A DNA stretch of 64,000 bases from Streptomyces sp. NBC_00490 (GCF_036013645.1 NZ_CP107869.1:1984001-2048000); one strand, 5' to 3'. Shown: positions 9,416 to 19,831, counted from the first letter of the stretch. The notes: generated from the sequence alone by a model not told the origin. Numbers and translations are program-made.

Positions 9416-9721
9416 GTGTCGCCTCCTCCGCGGCCACTGCCGCTCTCTGTCCTGAGAACGGCCCCGCGCTCTCCACGGTTCCGCACCACGACCCTGAGAC
9501 GTCCCTGAGTCGCTACCCCTAGGCGTCCCTGAGACAGGGATACCCACCCTCTCCATGAGGTGACCCACATCACGGCCCGGCCATTCCGGGTCGACCGGGC
9601 GCGTGCTGTACCCTCGGCCACTCCGCGCTGAGTAGTCAAGTTTGAGGAGTGTCGCATTCCTGTCCCGAGGATTCCCGCGGCAACACCGTCCGAGATCTCT
9701 GAACTGGCCCGTTGCTGTGCC
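9416..9721. other. Intergenic region between small membrane gene and SNF2 gene
   Basis: About 300 bp with no convincing separate gene. It holds the ribosome binding site of the small membrane gene, a cluster of CCTGAG repeats with a short dyad (9492-9540), and, from about 9632, an open frame continuous with the SNF2 gene whose real start is uncertain. The promoters of both flanking genes must lie here. Confidence 0.6.
9492..9540. repeat. Clustered CCTGAG repeats with dyad
   Basis: CGTCCCTGAG occurs at 9500-9509 and again at 9524-9533, with a shorter CCCTGAG at 9492-9498. TCCCT at 9526-9530 also pairs with AGGGA at 9536-9540. The cluster lies upstream of the SNF2 gene and behind the small membrane gene start, a plausible operator position; no regulator is identified. 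Confidence 0.4.
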
Positions 9722-12517
9722 GTGTTCGCCCCCGGCGACCCCGCCCGCACCGGTTCGGTGGCTTTCTGGGACCCCGAGGGTGACGCGCCGCCGGCCGTCG
9801 CGTCGGGGTCCGTCGAGGACCTGACCGTCGTCGTGCCCGGCGCGGAGGGGGTGGAGACGGTGACCGTGCCGGCCGTGCTGCTGCCGGTGCGGGCGGCCCT
9901 GCCCGTCCTCACGCGTGCGCGTGCCGCCACGAACGGCCATCGGGCGACCGTGTTCTGGGGCACGGCCGCCGTGTACGCACTGCAGCTCGCGGCCCGCGGG
10001 CTGCTGCTGCCCGGTCTGTCCGAGGGCGACCACGACGCCTGGCGCGTGGGTCCGTTGCGCCCCGAGGACGTCGAGCGCGTCCGGGCGCTGGCCGCGGCGA
10101 TGCCGCCCGAGGCGCACGCCGTACCGCTCGACGGCGGCGCACCGCTGCGGCTGCCCGACCCCGAGCGGCTGCTGCGCGCCTTCCTCGACGCCATCGCCGA
10201 CACCCTGCCCCGCTCCCCCGCCGCGTCGCTCGTGACCGGTGGTCCCGCCTACGCGGCGCGGGAACCGCAGCACGTACCCGGGCACCGGGCCTGGGCGGCC
10301 GATGTGGCCGCCGGTCACGACGCGGGCGTACGGCTGTCGCTGCGGATCGAGGTAGCCGGTCTGTCGACGGCGGCGCAGGACGAGGCCGCCCCGGCGTTCC
10401 GGGCCGTGCTGCAGGTGCACGACCTGAGCGATCCGGCGCTGGTCGCGGACGCCGCCGAGGTGTGGGCGGGGCCGGGCGGGGCGTTCGGCCCCCGTGCGCG
10501 GTTGGACGCCCTGCTCGCGCTGCGCCGCGCGGCCCGCGCCTGGCCGCCGCTCGCGCCCCTGCTCTCGGCGGCCGTGCCGGACGAGATCGAACTCGCCGAC
10601 GACGAGGTCATCGATCTCCTCTCGGCCGGCGCCCGGACCCTCGCGGTCGCCGGTGTCGACGTGCACTGGCCCAGGGAGCTCGCCCGCGAACTGACGGCCC
10701 GCGCGGTGGTCGGTCCGCCGGACGACGCGTCGGAGCCCGGCAGACTCTCCTCGGACACCCCGTCGTTCCTCTCCGCCGACGCGCTGTTGGCGTTCAACTG
10801 GCGGTTCGCGCTCGGCGACCAGCAGCTCACCCGCGCGGAGCTCGACCGGCTGGCCGAGTCGAACCGCCCTGTCGTGCGGCTGCGCGACCAGTGGGTGCTG
10901 ATCGACCCGCAGGAGGTACGCCGGGCCCGCGCCCAGCAGGACCGCAAGATCACCCCCGTCGACGCGCTAGGCGCCGCTCTCACGGGCTCCACGGAGATCG
11001 ACGGCCAGCGGGTCGAGGTGCACCCCACAGGATGGCTCGCGGCCCTGCGGGAGCGGCTCGCGGACCCCGAGGCACAACAGCCGGTCGAGCAGCCCGCGGA
11101 GCTCGCGGCCACGCTCCGGGACTACCAGCGGCGCGGCCTCAACTGGCTGGCGCGGATGACCTCCCTCGGACTGGGCTGCTGTCTCGCCGACGACATGGGA
11201 CTCGGCAAGACGATCACGCTCATCGCCCTGCATCTGCACCGGCAGACGGATGCCTCCACCGCCGGACCCACGCTCGTGGTCTGCCCGACGTCCCTCATGG
11301 GCAACTGGCAGCGCGAGATCGAGAAGTTCGCCCCCGGCACGCGCGTGCGCCGCTTCCACGGGCCGCGCCGGGACCTGGACGCCCTGGCCGACGGGGAGTT
11401 CGTGCTCACCACGTACGGCACGATGCGGCTCGACGCCGGCCGGCTGGCCGACGTGTCGTGGGGCATGGTCGTGGCGGACGAGGCACAGCACGTCAAGAAC
11501 CCGTACTCGGCGACGGCACGGCAGCTGCGTTCCATCGGCGCACGCGCACGCGTGGCGCTGACCGGCACCCCGGTGGAGAACAACCTGTCGGAGCTGTGGG
11601 CCATCCTCGACTGGACGACTCCCGGCCTGCTGGGCCGCCTCGGCACGTTCCGCGCGCGGTACGCGCAGGCCATCGAGGGCGGCCGGGACCCGAAGGCCGC
11701 CGAGCGGCTGTCGCGGCTGGTGCGCCCGTTCCTGCTGCGCCGCCGCAAGTCGGATCCGGGCATCGCTCCGGAGTTGCCGCCGAAGACGGAGACGGACCGC
11801 GCGGTGTCGCTCACCAAGGAGCAGGCGGGTCTGTACGAGGCCGTGGTGCGCGAGACGCTCGCGGAGATCTCCGGAGCCGACACCATGGCGCGGCGGGGGC
11901 TGATCGTGAAGCTGCTGACCGGGCTGAAGCAGATCTGCAACCACCCGGCGCAGTACCTCAAGGAGGACCGGCCGAGGATCGTCGGACGGTCGGGAAAGCT
12001 GGAGCTCCTGGACGAGTTGCTCGACACCATCCTCTCCGAGGGGGCGAGCGTGCTGGTCTTCACGCAGTACGTGCAGATGGCCCGCCTCATCGAGCGGCAC
12101 CTGGCCTCCCGCGGGGTGCCCTCGCAGTTCCTGCACGGCGGCACGCCCGTGGCTCGGCGGGAGGAGATGGTCCAGCACTTCCAGGACGGTGAGGTCCCGG
12201 TCTTCCTGCTGTCGTTGAAGGCGGCGGGCACGGGGCTGAACCTCACCCGGGCCGAGCATGTCGTGCACTACGACCGCTGGTGGAACCCGGCCGTGGAGGC
12301 GCAGGCCACCGACCGTGCGTACCGGATCGGGCAGAACCGGCCGGTGCAGGTGCACCGGCTGATCGCCGAGGGCACCATCGAGGACCGCATCGCCGACATG
12401 CTGAGCCGCAAACGGGAGTTGGCCGACGCGGTGCTCGGCGCCGGGGAGACGGCGCTGACGGAACTGACGGACGCGGAGCTGGCGGATCTGGTCGAACTGC
12501 GAGGGGGCACACGATGA
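9722..12517 (+). CDS. SNF2/RAD54-family ATP-dependent helicase (at least 931 aa)
   Basis: A Swi2/Snf2 DNA translocase. Walker A is DDMGLGKTITL near residue 489, the DEAQH Walker B box is near 585, and the second RecA lobe ends with the motif VI segment QATDRAYRIGQ near 869. The N-terminal half is the long extension found in actinobacterial members. The GTG at 9722 is the first standard start in frame but has no ribosome binding site, and the reading frame upstream looks coding back to 9656 (ending ISELARCC before the GTG). An ATT at 9656 has GAGGAG 6 nt before it and may be the true start. The stop overlaps the SWIM gene start (ATGA), so the two are translationally coupled. Confidence 0.9.
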   Translation: MFAPGDPARTGSVAFWDPEGDAPPAVASGSVEDLTVVVPGAEGVETVTVPAVLLPVRAALPVLTRARAATNGHRATVFWGTAAVYALQLAARGLLLPGLSEGDHDAWRVGPLRPEDVERVRALAAAMPPEAHAVPLDGGAPLRLPDPERLLRAFLDAIADTLPRSPAASLVTGGPAYAAREPQHVPGHRAWAADVAAGHDAGVRLSLRIEVAGLSTAAQDEAAPAFRAVLQVHDLSDPALVADAAEVWAGPGGAFGPRARLDALLALRRAARAWPPLAPLLSAAVPDEIELADDEVIDLLSAGARTLAVAGVDVHWPRELARELTARAVVGPPDDASEPGRLSSDTPSFLSADALLAFNWRFALGDQQLTRAELDRLAESNRPVVRLRDQWVLIDPQEVRRARAQQDRKITPVDALGAALTGSTEIDGQRVEVHPTGWLAALRERLADPEAQQPVEQPAELAATLRDYQRRGLNWLARMTSLGLGCCLADDMGLGKTITLIALHLHRQTDASTAGPTLVVCPTSLMGNWQREIEKFAPGTRVRRFHGPRRDLDALADGEFVLTTYGTMRLDAGRLADVSWGMVVADEAQHVKNPYSATARQLRSIGARARVALTGTPVENNLSELWAILDWTTPGLLGRLGTFRARYAQAIEGGRDPKAAERLSRLVRPFLLRRRKSDPGIAPELPPKTETDRAVSLTKEQAGLYEAVVRETLAEISGADTMARRGLIVKLLTGLKQICNHPAQYLKEDRPRIVGRSGKLELLDELLDTILSEGASVLVFTQYVQMARLIERHLASRGVPSQFLHGGTPVARREEMVQHFQDGEVPVFLLSLKAAGTGLNLTRAEHVVHYDRWWNPAVEAQATDRAYRIGQNRPVQVHRLIAEGTIEDRIADMLSRKRELADAVLGAGETALTELTDAELADLVELRGGTR

Positions 12518-13746
12518 GTGACGAGACGGAGCGTACGTTCGCCGCGTTCCCTCCCGCGCACGGGAGGGGCTTCGCGCAGAGCTGGTGGGGCCAGGCCTGG
12601 CTGAAGGCGCTGGAGGACGCCGCGCTCGACACCGCGCAGGTGAAGACCGGGCGAAGGCTCGCGCGCGCGGGTGCCGTCGGCGCGGTGTCGGTACGGCCGG
12701 GGCGGATCACGGCCGTCGTGCAGGACCGCGACCGCACCCCGCACCGGGCCGATGTGCTGCTCGAGCAGCTGTCCGACGACCAGTGGGACCGCTTCCTGGA
12801 CATGACCGTCGAGCGCGCCGGCCATGTCGCGGCTCTCCTGGACCGCGACATGCCTCCGCACCTGGTCGAGGACGCGGCGGCCGCGGGTGTCGAGCTCCTG
12901 CCCGGGATGGGCGATCTGGAGCCCGAGTGCGACTGCGGCGCCTGGGACCACTGCGGGCACACGGCCGCGCTCTGCTACCAGGTCGCGCGGCTGCTGGACG
13001 AGGACCCCTTCGTCCTGCTGCTGATGCGGGGCCGCGGCGAACGCGCCCTGCTGGACGCCCTCCAGGACCGCACCGCCGTACCCGATGAGGCGCCGGCCCA
13101 CCAGGAGGGCGTGGACGCCGCCGAGGCGTACGCGGCCGGGGACATCCTTCCGCCGCTGCCCGCCCTGCCGGAACTCCCCGAGGAGCCCGGCGTACCGCCC
13201 TCCCTGGACACCGAGACGCCGGCCCCCTCCGGTGTCGATCCGGCCGCCCTGGAGTTCCTGGCCGCCCGGACCGCGGCACAGACACACCGCCTGCTGGCCG
13301 AACGGGACGCTTTCGACGACGAGTTGACGCTCGCCCAGGACGCCGTCCGCCTCGCCGTGAGCGCTCAGGAGACCGCTGTGCTGGAGCGGTTGTTGGAGGG
13401 ATCAGGGCGCACCACGGAGGAGTTGGCGCTCGCCCTGCGCGCGTGGCGGGACGGAGGCGTGGCCGCACTGGAGGTGCTCGAGGAGGAATGGACGGTCGGG
13501 GGTGAAACGCTCGCACGCGCGCGTGCCGCGCTCGACTCGGCGTGGGACGAGGAGGAGCGGCCGTCGTTGCGGGCGAGGGGCAACCGGTGGACGGTCGTGG
13601 GCTCTTCGAGCCAGTTGCGTCTCGGTCGGGACGGCCGCTGGTGGCCGTACCGGAAGGAGCGGGGCCGCTGGGTGCCCGCGGGAGGTGCCGTCCAGGATCC
13701 CGCGACGGCCCTGGCCGCGGCTCAGGAGGTCCTGGAGATAGGTTGA
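12514..13746 (+). CDS. SWIM zinc-finger protein coupled to SNF2 helicase (410 aa)
   Basis: Carries a SWIM-type zinc finger, CxCx(n)CxH, formed by Cys139, Cys141, Cys147 and His149 (CDCGAWDHCGH). SWIM fingers bind DNA or proteins and are often paired with SNF2 ATPases in bacteria, so this is probably the helicase partner. The N-terminus has the conserved GRGFAQSWWGQAWLKALE segment; the C-terminal 150 residues are helical with a final small basic domain. The ATG at 12514 overlaps the helicase stop by 4 nt and has GAGGGGGC upstream, giving a tight two-gene unit. The role (chromatin remodelling, repair or defence) is not shown by the sequence. Confidence 0.87.
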   Translation: MSDETERTFAAFPPAHGRGFAQSWWGQAWLKALEDAALDTAQVKTGRRLARAGAVGAVSVRPGRITAVVQDRDRTPHRADVLLEQLSDDQWDRFLDMTVERAGHVAALLDRDMPPHLVEDAAAAGVELLPGMGDLEPECDCGAWDHCGHTAALCYQVARLLDEDPFVLLLMRGRGERALLDALQDRTAVPDEAPAHQEGVDAAEAYAAGDILPPLPALPELPEEPGVPPSLDTETPAPSGVDPAALEFLAARTAAQTHRLLAERDAFDDELTLAQDAVRLAVSAQETAVLERLLEGSGRTTEELALALRAWRDGGVAALEVLEEEWTVGGETLARARAALDSAWDEEERPSLRARGNRWTVVGSSSQLRLGRDGRWWPYRKERGRWVPAGGAVQDPATALAAAQEVLEIG

Positions 13747-13752
13747 CGTGCC

Positions 13753-14304
13753 ATGAGGCACTTCGGCCAGGACATCCTCACCGTCGCGGACGAGCTCACC
13801 GAGGCGTACACCGAGATCTTCACCGCGCCGCCGTGGGACCACCGGAACGCAGAGGAGACCCGCTCGGCGTTCCGGGAGCGGCTGGAGACGGACGCGCGCC
13901 GCCCCGGTTTCCGTGCCGTCCTCGCGCTCTCGGACAGCGGTGGGGTGGACGGCTTCGTCACGGGCTGGACCACGCCGTCTCCCTTCCGCAGCGACCGCGC
14001 GTACGGCAAGGTCACCCGCCGGCTCGGCGCCGACCGGGTCGACGAGCTGCTGGTCGGCGCCTTCGAGGTCGATGAGTTGGGCGTACGGGCGCGCGCCCGC
14101 GGCACGGGTCTGGGCCGTCGGCTGCTGTCGGCCCTGACCGCCGGAGTGCCCGAGGGCCGGGCGTGGTTGCTGACCTGGGACCAGGCGCACGACACGCTCG
14201 CGTTCTACCGGCGTACCGGCTGGACGGAGCCCGAGCCGCTACCCGGCCAGGAGACGGACGTGGTCGTGTTTCTGTCACCCGCGAGGGCTGCTACGACTCC
14301 GTGA
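13753..14304 (+). CDS. GNAT-family N-acetyltransferase (183 aa)
   Basis: A GCN5-related acetyltransferase. The acetyl-CoA loop is VRARARGTGLGRRLLSAL around residues 112-130, followed by the typical C-terminal strand with AFYRRTGWTEP. Substrate is unknown. The ATG at 13753 lies only 6 bp after the SWIM gene stop; the ribosome binding site is weak (GGAGATAGG), suggesting coupling to the upstream pair. Its 3' end overlaps the convergent Nudix gene by 14 bp. Confidence 0.85.
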   Translation: MRHFGQDILTVADELTEAYTEIFTAPPWDHRNAEETRSAFRERLETDARRPGFRAVLALSDSGGVDGFVTGWTTPSPFRSDRAYGKVTRRLGADRVDELLVGAFEVDELGVRARARGTGLGRRLLSALTAGVPEGRAWLLTWDQAHDTLAFYRRTGWTEPEPLPGQETDVVVFLSPARAATTP

Positions 14305-14695
14305 GGCGGCCCTGCCACAGCATCGGCAGGACGTGGTCCCTGACCGCCGGCGCGATCCGGATGTCGTCCTCGTGCCCGGTGATCCAACGCAGATGCGCGA
14401 GTTCGGCGGCGGGGCGGGGCACCTGGGCGAGACGGGCGCCGTAGAGGGACATCCGCATGGGTACGCCTTCGAGGGCCGCCACGGCCTCGACATCGGCCAG
14501 GAAGCGCGGTTCCAGGGGCCGTACCCCCAACTCCTCGTCCAGCTCGCGGTACAGGGTCTCCAGAGGCGCCTCGCCCGGGTCCGGTTTGCCACCCGGCACA
14601 TAGAAGACCTCGGGAGCCGCCTGCTTGCTCACCACCAGGAGCCGCCCCTCGCGGACGATCGCGGCCGCCACGACTTCCAGTACCTCTCGCGTCAT
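14291..14695 (-). CDS. Nudix hydrolase (134 aa)
   Basis: A Mg2+-dependent pyrophosphohydrolase of nucleoside-diphosphate-linked or damaged nucleotide substrates. The complete Nudix box GX5EX7REUXEEXGU is at residues 36-58 (GKPDPGE, then RELDEELGV). The length of 134 aa is normal for a single-domain Nudix enzyme. The ATG at 14695 (MTREVLEVVAAAIV) is preferred: GTGAGG lies about 9 nt upstream, whereas the ATG at 14704 would abut that site. The substrate cannot be predicted from the box alone. Confidence 0.9.
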   Translation of the reverse strand: MTREVLEVVAAAIVREGRLLVVSKQAAPEVFYVPGGKPDPGEAPLETLYRELDEELGVRPLEPRFLADVEAVAALEGVPMRMSLYGARLAQVPRPAAELAHLRWITGHEDDIRIAPAVRDHVLPMLWQGRLTES

Positions 14696-14769
14696 GGGCC
14701 CCATCCTCACCCACGCCCGGACGAGCTCCTGCCGACGGTACGTACATGCGGCCGCGGGGCGGCGTCCGA

Positions 14770-15615
14770 TCACGTCAGGGGCGCGGTCAGCTTGCGGGTG
14801 CCCTGAGTGTCGGCGGCCAGGCTGCAGGCGACCTTGTCGATGCCGAGCCGGTAGCCGGCGGGGTCCGGGTACTGCACGAGTGTGCCGCGCACGGTGGCTC
14901 CGGGCTGGTCCGCCGCCTTGCTGTCGAGGGTCCGCTCGCACAGGTCCGATGCGGCCTTCTTCAGGGCCGCGTCGGTCGTGTAGTCGCCCTGGAGTTCCGC
15001 GATCTTCACGACCTCGGCGTCGTGGGGTTTCCCGCAGGGGCGCTTGGCCGCCTGCCCGGGCCGGTCGCCGTCGGTGTCGAAGCAGTCGCCGGTCCGCAGC
15101 ATGTAGTAGGGCACTTCGTCGGACGCGAAGGACGGGAACAGTGATTCGAGGCCGCTCGGGAACTCGCTCGGCAGGTCGCTGGGGAACTCCGAGGGCAGTC
15201 GGGTCGGCAGCTTCGTCGGGAGCTCGCTGGGCAGTCCGCTCGGCAGGCTCAGCGTGGGGCGGGGTGAACTGCTCGCGCTCGCGCTGGGCTTGCCGCCCGG
15301 CGAGTCGTCGTCGCTGCCCGACACCATCAGCACGATCGCGGCGACGGCGGCACCGACCACGAGCACGGCGAGCAGGATGAACAGCGGATTGCGGCCCCGG
15401 CCCGGGCCACCGGGCGGTTCCGGCGGAGGAGGCGGCTCCCATCCCCCGTACGAGGGCGGTCCGTTGCCTCCGGGAGGCGGGCCGTACCCGCCCGGCGGCC
15501 CATAGCCCCCTCCCGGGGAGCCGAAGCCTTCAGGAGGGGGGCCGAAGCCGCCGCCGTAGGGCGGCGTGTCGTCCGGCGGCCCGGGCGGCTGAGGCGGTAC
15601 GGGCGGCATGGCCAT
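14770..15615 (-). CDS. Pro/Gly-rich membrane-anchored protein with septum-formation-like domain (281 aa)
   Basis: Domain order: a Gly/Pro/Tyr-rich cytoplasmic tail (residues 1-75), one transmembrane helix (77-98), a Ser/Pro linker with tandem four-residue repeats of the form LPSx/FPSx (about 124-155), then a C-terminal extracellular domain with MLRTGDCFDTDGD and CGKPHDAEV. The last motif resembles the Septum_form family (PF13845) as I know it; the assignment is by motif only. Cysteines in the outer domain could form disulfides. The ATG at 15615 is taken as start; MPPVPP 6 nt later is an alternative. A role at the cell envelope is likely, details unknown. Confidence 0.78.
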   Translation of the reverse strand: MAMPPVPPQPPGPPDDTPPYGGGFGPPPEGFGSPGGGYGPPGGYGPPPGGNGPPSYGGWEPPPPPEPPGGPGRGRNPLFILLAVLVVGAAVAAIVLMVSGSDDDSPGGKPSASASSSPRPTLSLPSGLPSELPTKLPTRLPSEFPSDLPSEFPSGLESLFPSFASDEVPYYMLRTGDCFDTDGDRPGQAAKRPCGKPHDAEVVKIAELQGDYTTDAALKKAASDLCERTLDSKAADQPGATVRGTLVQYPDPAGYRLGIDKVACSLAADTQGTRKLTAPLT

Positions 15616-15763
15616 ACCGTCCAGGGTCGCCGGGCTCGGGGCACGGCGCGACCCCCGCACGGAAGTTGATACCGACTCATGCCAAGGACGGCATGGTTCC
15701 GGAGCATTCCGCACGGGGGCCGGTCAGACGCGGAGACCGATGCACACACGCACGCGCGTGCGT

Positions 15764-16985
<1,222 letters not shown>

Positions 16986-16995
16986 ATGCGATCGC

Positions 16996-17011
16996 GTCTC
17001 TGGGAAGAGAC
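16996..17011. promoter_or_regulatory. Perfect short dyad in xylA-xylB intergenic region
   Basis: GTCTCT at 16996-17001 and AGAGAC at 17006-17011 are perfect inverted arms around GGGA. It lies midway between the divergent xylA and xylB starts and could be a second operator half or a transcript hairpin. Confidence 0.45.
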
Positions 17012-17015
17012 AAGA

Positions 17016-17043
17016 TGTCTCCGACGGTCTTCGGACGGAGACA
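17016..17043. promoter_or_regulatory. Second perfect dyad upstream of xylB
   Basis: TGTCTCCG (17016-17023) and CGGAGACA (17036-17043) are perfect 8-bp inverted arms with a 12-bp spacer, ending 33 bp before the xylB start. It contains the same GTCTC/GAGAC core as the dyad at 16996, so the two may bind the same protein. Confidence 0.5.
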
Positions 17044-17076
17044 CGAGCCGCTTGAGCACGCAAAAGGGAGAGCCCG

Positions 17077-18522
17077 ATGTCAGCTGCCGAGGGTCCGCTC
17101 GTCGTCGGCGTGGACACGTCCACGCAGTCCACCAAGGCCCTGGTCGTCGACGCGTCGACCGGAAGGGTGGTGGCGAGCGGACAGGCATCGCACACCGTCT
17201 CCTCCGGGGCGGGGCGCGAGAGCGACCCGCGCCAGTGGTGGGACGCGCTGTGCGAGGCCCTGCACCAGTGCGGTGACGCGGCCCGCGAGGCCGCCGCCGT
17301 GTCGATCGGCGGGCAGCAGCACGGCCTCGTCACGCTGGACGCGCGGGGCGAGCCGGTACGTCCCGCCCTGCTGTGGAACGACGTGCGCTCCGCGCCGCAG
17401 GCCGCCCGGCTCATCGAGGAACTGGGCGGGCCGAAGGCCTGGGCCGAGCGCACCGGCAGCGTGCCGGGCCCGTCGTTCACGGTCACGAAGTGGGCCTGGC
17501 TCGCCGAGAACGAGCCGGACGCGATCCGCGCCACCAAGGCGGTGCGCCTGCCGCACGACTACCTCACCGAGCGCCTCACGGGCCAGGGCACGACCGACCG
17601 CGGCGACGCCTCCGGCACCGGCTGGTGGGCGTCGGCGACCGAGGCGTACGACGAGGAGACCCTCGCGCACATCGGCCTCGACCCCGCGCTGCTGCCCCGC
17701 GTGGTCCGGCCCGGCGAGGTGGCGGGGACCGTGCGTGACCGCCATGACCTGCCGTTCTCCAAGGGCACCCTGGTCGCCCCGGGCACCGGCGACAACGCGG
17801 CCGCCGCGCTGGGCCTCGGACTGCGTCCCGGCACCCCCGTGCTGAGCCTGGGCACGTCGGGCACGGTGTACGCGGTCTCCGAGCGGCGCCCCGCGGACCC
17901 GACCGGCACCGTGGCGGGCTTCGCCGACGCGCACGGCGACTGGCTCCCCCTCGCCTGCACCCTGAACTGCACGCTCGCCGTCGACCGCGTCGCCGCCCTG
18001 CTCGGCCTCGACCGGGAGGCCGTGGAGCCCACCACCGGTGTCACGCTCCTGCCCTACCTGGACGGCGAGCGCACCCCCGCGCTGCCGGGCGCCTCCGGAC
18101 TCCTGTACGGCCTGCGGCACGACACCACCGGCGGCCAGCTCCTCCAGGCCGCTTACGACGGCGCCGTCCACGCGCTGCTGGGCGCGCTCGACCTGGTCCT
18201 CGACGAGGACGCGGACCGTTCGGTCCCGCTGCTGCTGATCGGCGGCGGCGCCCGCGGCGGGGCCTGGCAGGAGACCGTACGCCGGCTCTCGGGCCGTCCC
18301 GTGCAGATCCCCGAGGCCAAGGAGCTCGTCGCCCTCGGCGCGGCCGCCCAGGCGGCGGGCCTGCTGACCGGCGAGGACCCGGCCGCGGTCGCCCGACGCT
18401 GGAACACGACCGCCGGCCCGGTGCTGGAGGCCGTGGAGCGGGACGAGACGACGATGGCGAGGATCTCCGGGGTACTCTCCGACGCGGCTCCGCTGCTGGA
18501 CAGGCCGACGGAGACCGGCTGA
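17077..18522 (+). CDS. xylB: Xylulokinase
   Basis: Phosphorylates D-xylulose to xylulose 5-phosphate, feeding the pentose phosphate pathway. A FGGY-family kinase of 481 aa, the usual length. Motifs: the phosphate loop VVGVDTSTQSTKALV at the N-terminus, the substrate segment SIGGQQHGLV, the central LSLGTSGTVYAVS and the adenosine motif LLLIGGGARGGAWQ in the C-terminal lobe. The ATG at 17077 has AAAGGGAGAG 5 nt upstream. It is followed after 100 bp by a ROK regulator in the same direction. Confidence 0.96.
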   Translation: MSAAEGPLVVGVDTSTQSTKALVVDASTGRVVASGQASHTVSSGAGRESDPRQWWDALCEALHQCGDAAREAAAVSIGGQQHGLVTLDARGEPVRPALLWNDVRSAPQAARLIEELGGPKAWAERTGSVPGPSFTVTKWAWLAENEPDAIRATKAVRLPHDYLTERLTGQGTTDRGDASGTGWWASATEAYDEETLAHIGLDPALLPRVVRPGEVAGTVRDRHDLPFSKGTLVAPGTGDNAAAALGLGLRPGTPVLSLGTSGTVYAVSERRPADPTGTVAGFADAHGDWLPLACTLNCTLAVDRVAALLGLDREAVEPTTGVTLLPYLDGERTPALPGASGLLYGLRHDTTGGQLLQAAYDGAVHALLGALDLVLDEDADRSVPLLLIGGGARGGAWQETVRRLSGRPVQIPEAKELVALGAAAQAAGLLTGEDPAAVARRWNTTAGPVLEAVERDETTMARISGVLSDAAPLLDRPTETG

Positions 18523-18622
18523 GACGTCCGCCGCCGGACAGGCGCCCGGCGGCCCACCAGGGTCGCCACCGCTTGACGAGCTCGCGGAGAACCGTATCGA
18601 TCACCAGAGGACTGACGGAGGC

Positions 18623-19831
18623 ATGACCGCACCGCTGCACGACGCCCACCCGGCCGGACCGGGGCGCGCGCTGCCCGACACCCAGCAGGGCATGCGCCGC
18701 CGCAACCTGGCCCGCGTCATGCACACCGTCAGCGCCGAGGGACCCCTCTCCCGGGCCGCCGTCGCCTCACGGATCGGACTGACCCGGGCCGCCGTGTCGA
18801 CCCTCGTCGACGAGCTCATACGGTCGGGCCTGCTCGAGGAGCTCGGCCCCGAGCGGCCGGGCCGGGTGGGCCGGCCCGGGTCGGCGCTCGCCGTCAGCGC
18901 ACACGGTCCCGCCGGGATCGGCGCCGAGGTCGGCGTCGACCACCTCGCGGTCTGCGCGGTCGACCTGCGCGGCCAGGTGCGGGCCCGGGCCGTACGGCAC
19001 GGTGCGAACCGCGGCCGCTCCCCCGGGCCGGTGATCGAGGAACTCACCGAGCTGATCGACCAGGTCGTCACCGAGGCGGAGGGCGAGGGCCTGTGGCCGA
19101 CGGGGCTCGCCGTGGCCGTGCCCGGCCTGGTGGCACGCGACGGCCGTACGGTGGTGCGCGCCCCGAACCTCGACTGGCACGACACCGACCTCGGCGCCCT
19201 GCTGCCCACGGCGTTCCCGCTGGCCGTGGACAACGAGGCCAACTTCGGTGCCCTCGCCGAGCTCTGGCTCGGTGACGGCACCCCGCTCGACTTCCTGCAC
19301 GTGTCGGCGGAGATCGGCATCGGTGCGGCCGTCGTCGTGGCCGGCGGTCTGCTGCGCGGGACCCGCGGCTTCGCGGGCGAGCTGGGGCACGTACCGGTGG
19401 AACCCGAGGGACCGCAGTGCCCGTGCGGCGGGCGCGGATGCCTGGAGCAGTACGCCGGCGAGGAGGCCGTGCTGCGGGCCGCCGGTCTGGAGCCGGGGGG
19501 CGACCGGGTCGGGCTGCTCGCGGCGCGGGCCGCCGAAGGGGACGAGGACGTACGCCGTGCCCTGCGGGACGCCGGGCGGGCCCTCGGCGTCGCGCTGACC
19601 GGGGCGGTCAATCTGCTGGACCCCGAGAACGTGGTGCTGGGCGGTGAGCTGTCCGGGCTCGCACCCTGGCTGCTGCCCTCGCTGGAGGCCGAGCTGGCCC
19701 GGCGGACGGCGGGGCCGCCGTGCCCGGTGTCCGTGTCGCGGCTGGGTCCCGAGGGGCCGTTGCTGGGGGCCGCGCACTCGGTGGTACGGGCTGTCCTCGA
19801 CGACCCTGCCGCCGTGGCCGAACGGGCCTGA
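18623..19831 (+). CDS. xylR: ROK-family transcriptional regulator, probable xylose repressor
   Basis: A 402-aa regulator with an N-terminal winged helix (about residues 30-85, SRAAVASRIGLTRAAVSTLV) and a C-terminal ROK sugar-kinase-like domain. The zinc-binding ROK signature is present as GELGHV followed by CPCGGRGCLEQ. The position behind xylB and the divergent xylA point to control of xylose use, released by xylose or a derivative; this is inference from context. The ATG at 18623 is taken; GGAGG is very close to it and AGAGG is 12 nt away, so an alternative start a few codons downstream is possible. Confidence 0.85.
   Translation: MTAPLHDAHPAGPGRALPDTQQGMRRRNLARVMHTVSAEGPLSRAAVASRIGLTRAAVSTLVDELIRSGLLEELGPERPGRVGRPGSALAVSAHGPAGIGAEVGVDHLAVCAVDLRGQVRARAVRHGANRGRSPGPVIEELTELIDQVVTEAEGEGLWPTGLAVAVPGLVARDGRTVVRAPNLDWHDTDLGALLPTAFPLAVDNEANFGALAELWLGDGTPLDFLHVSAEIGIGAAVVVAGGLLRGTRGFAGELGHVPVEPEGPQCPCGGRGCLEQYAGEEAVLRAAGLEPGGDRVGLLAARAAEGDEDVRRALRDAGRALGVALTGAVNLLDPENVVLGGELSGLAPWLLPSLEAELARRTAGPPCPVSVSRLGPEGPLLGAAHSVVRAVLDDPAAVAERA

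Noticed and set aside
9233..10666. 477-codon minus-strand frame extending over the SNF2 gene start
   Set aside because: Only its last 60 codons, from the ATG at 9415, have a ribosome binding site and membrane-protein character; the rest is shadow.
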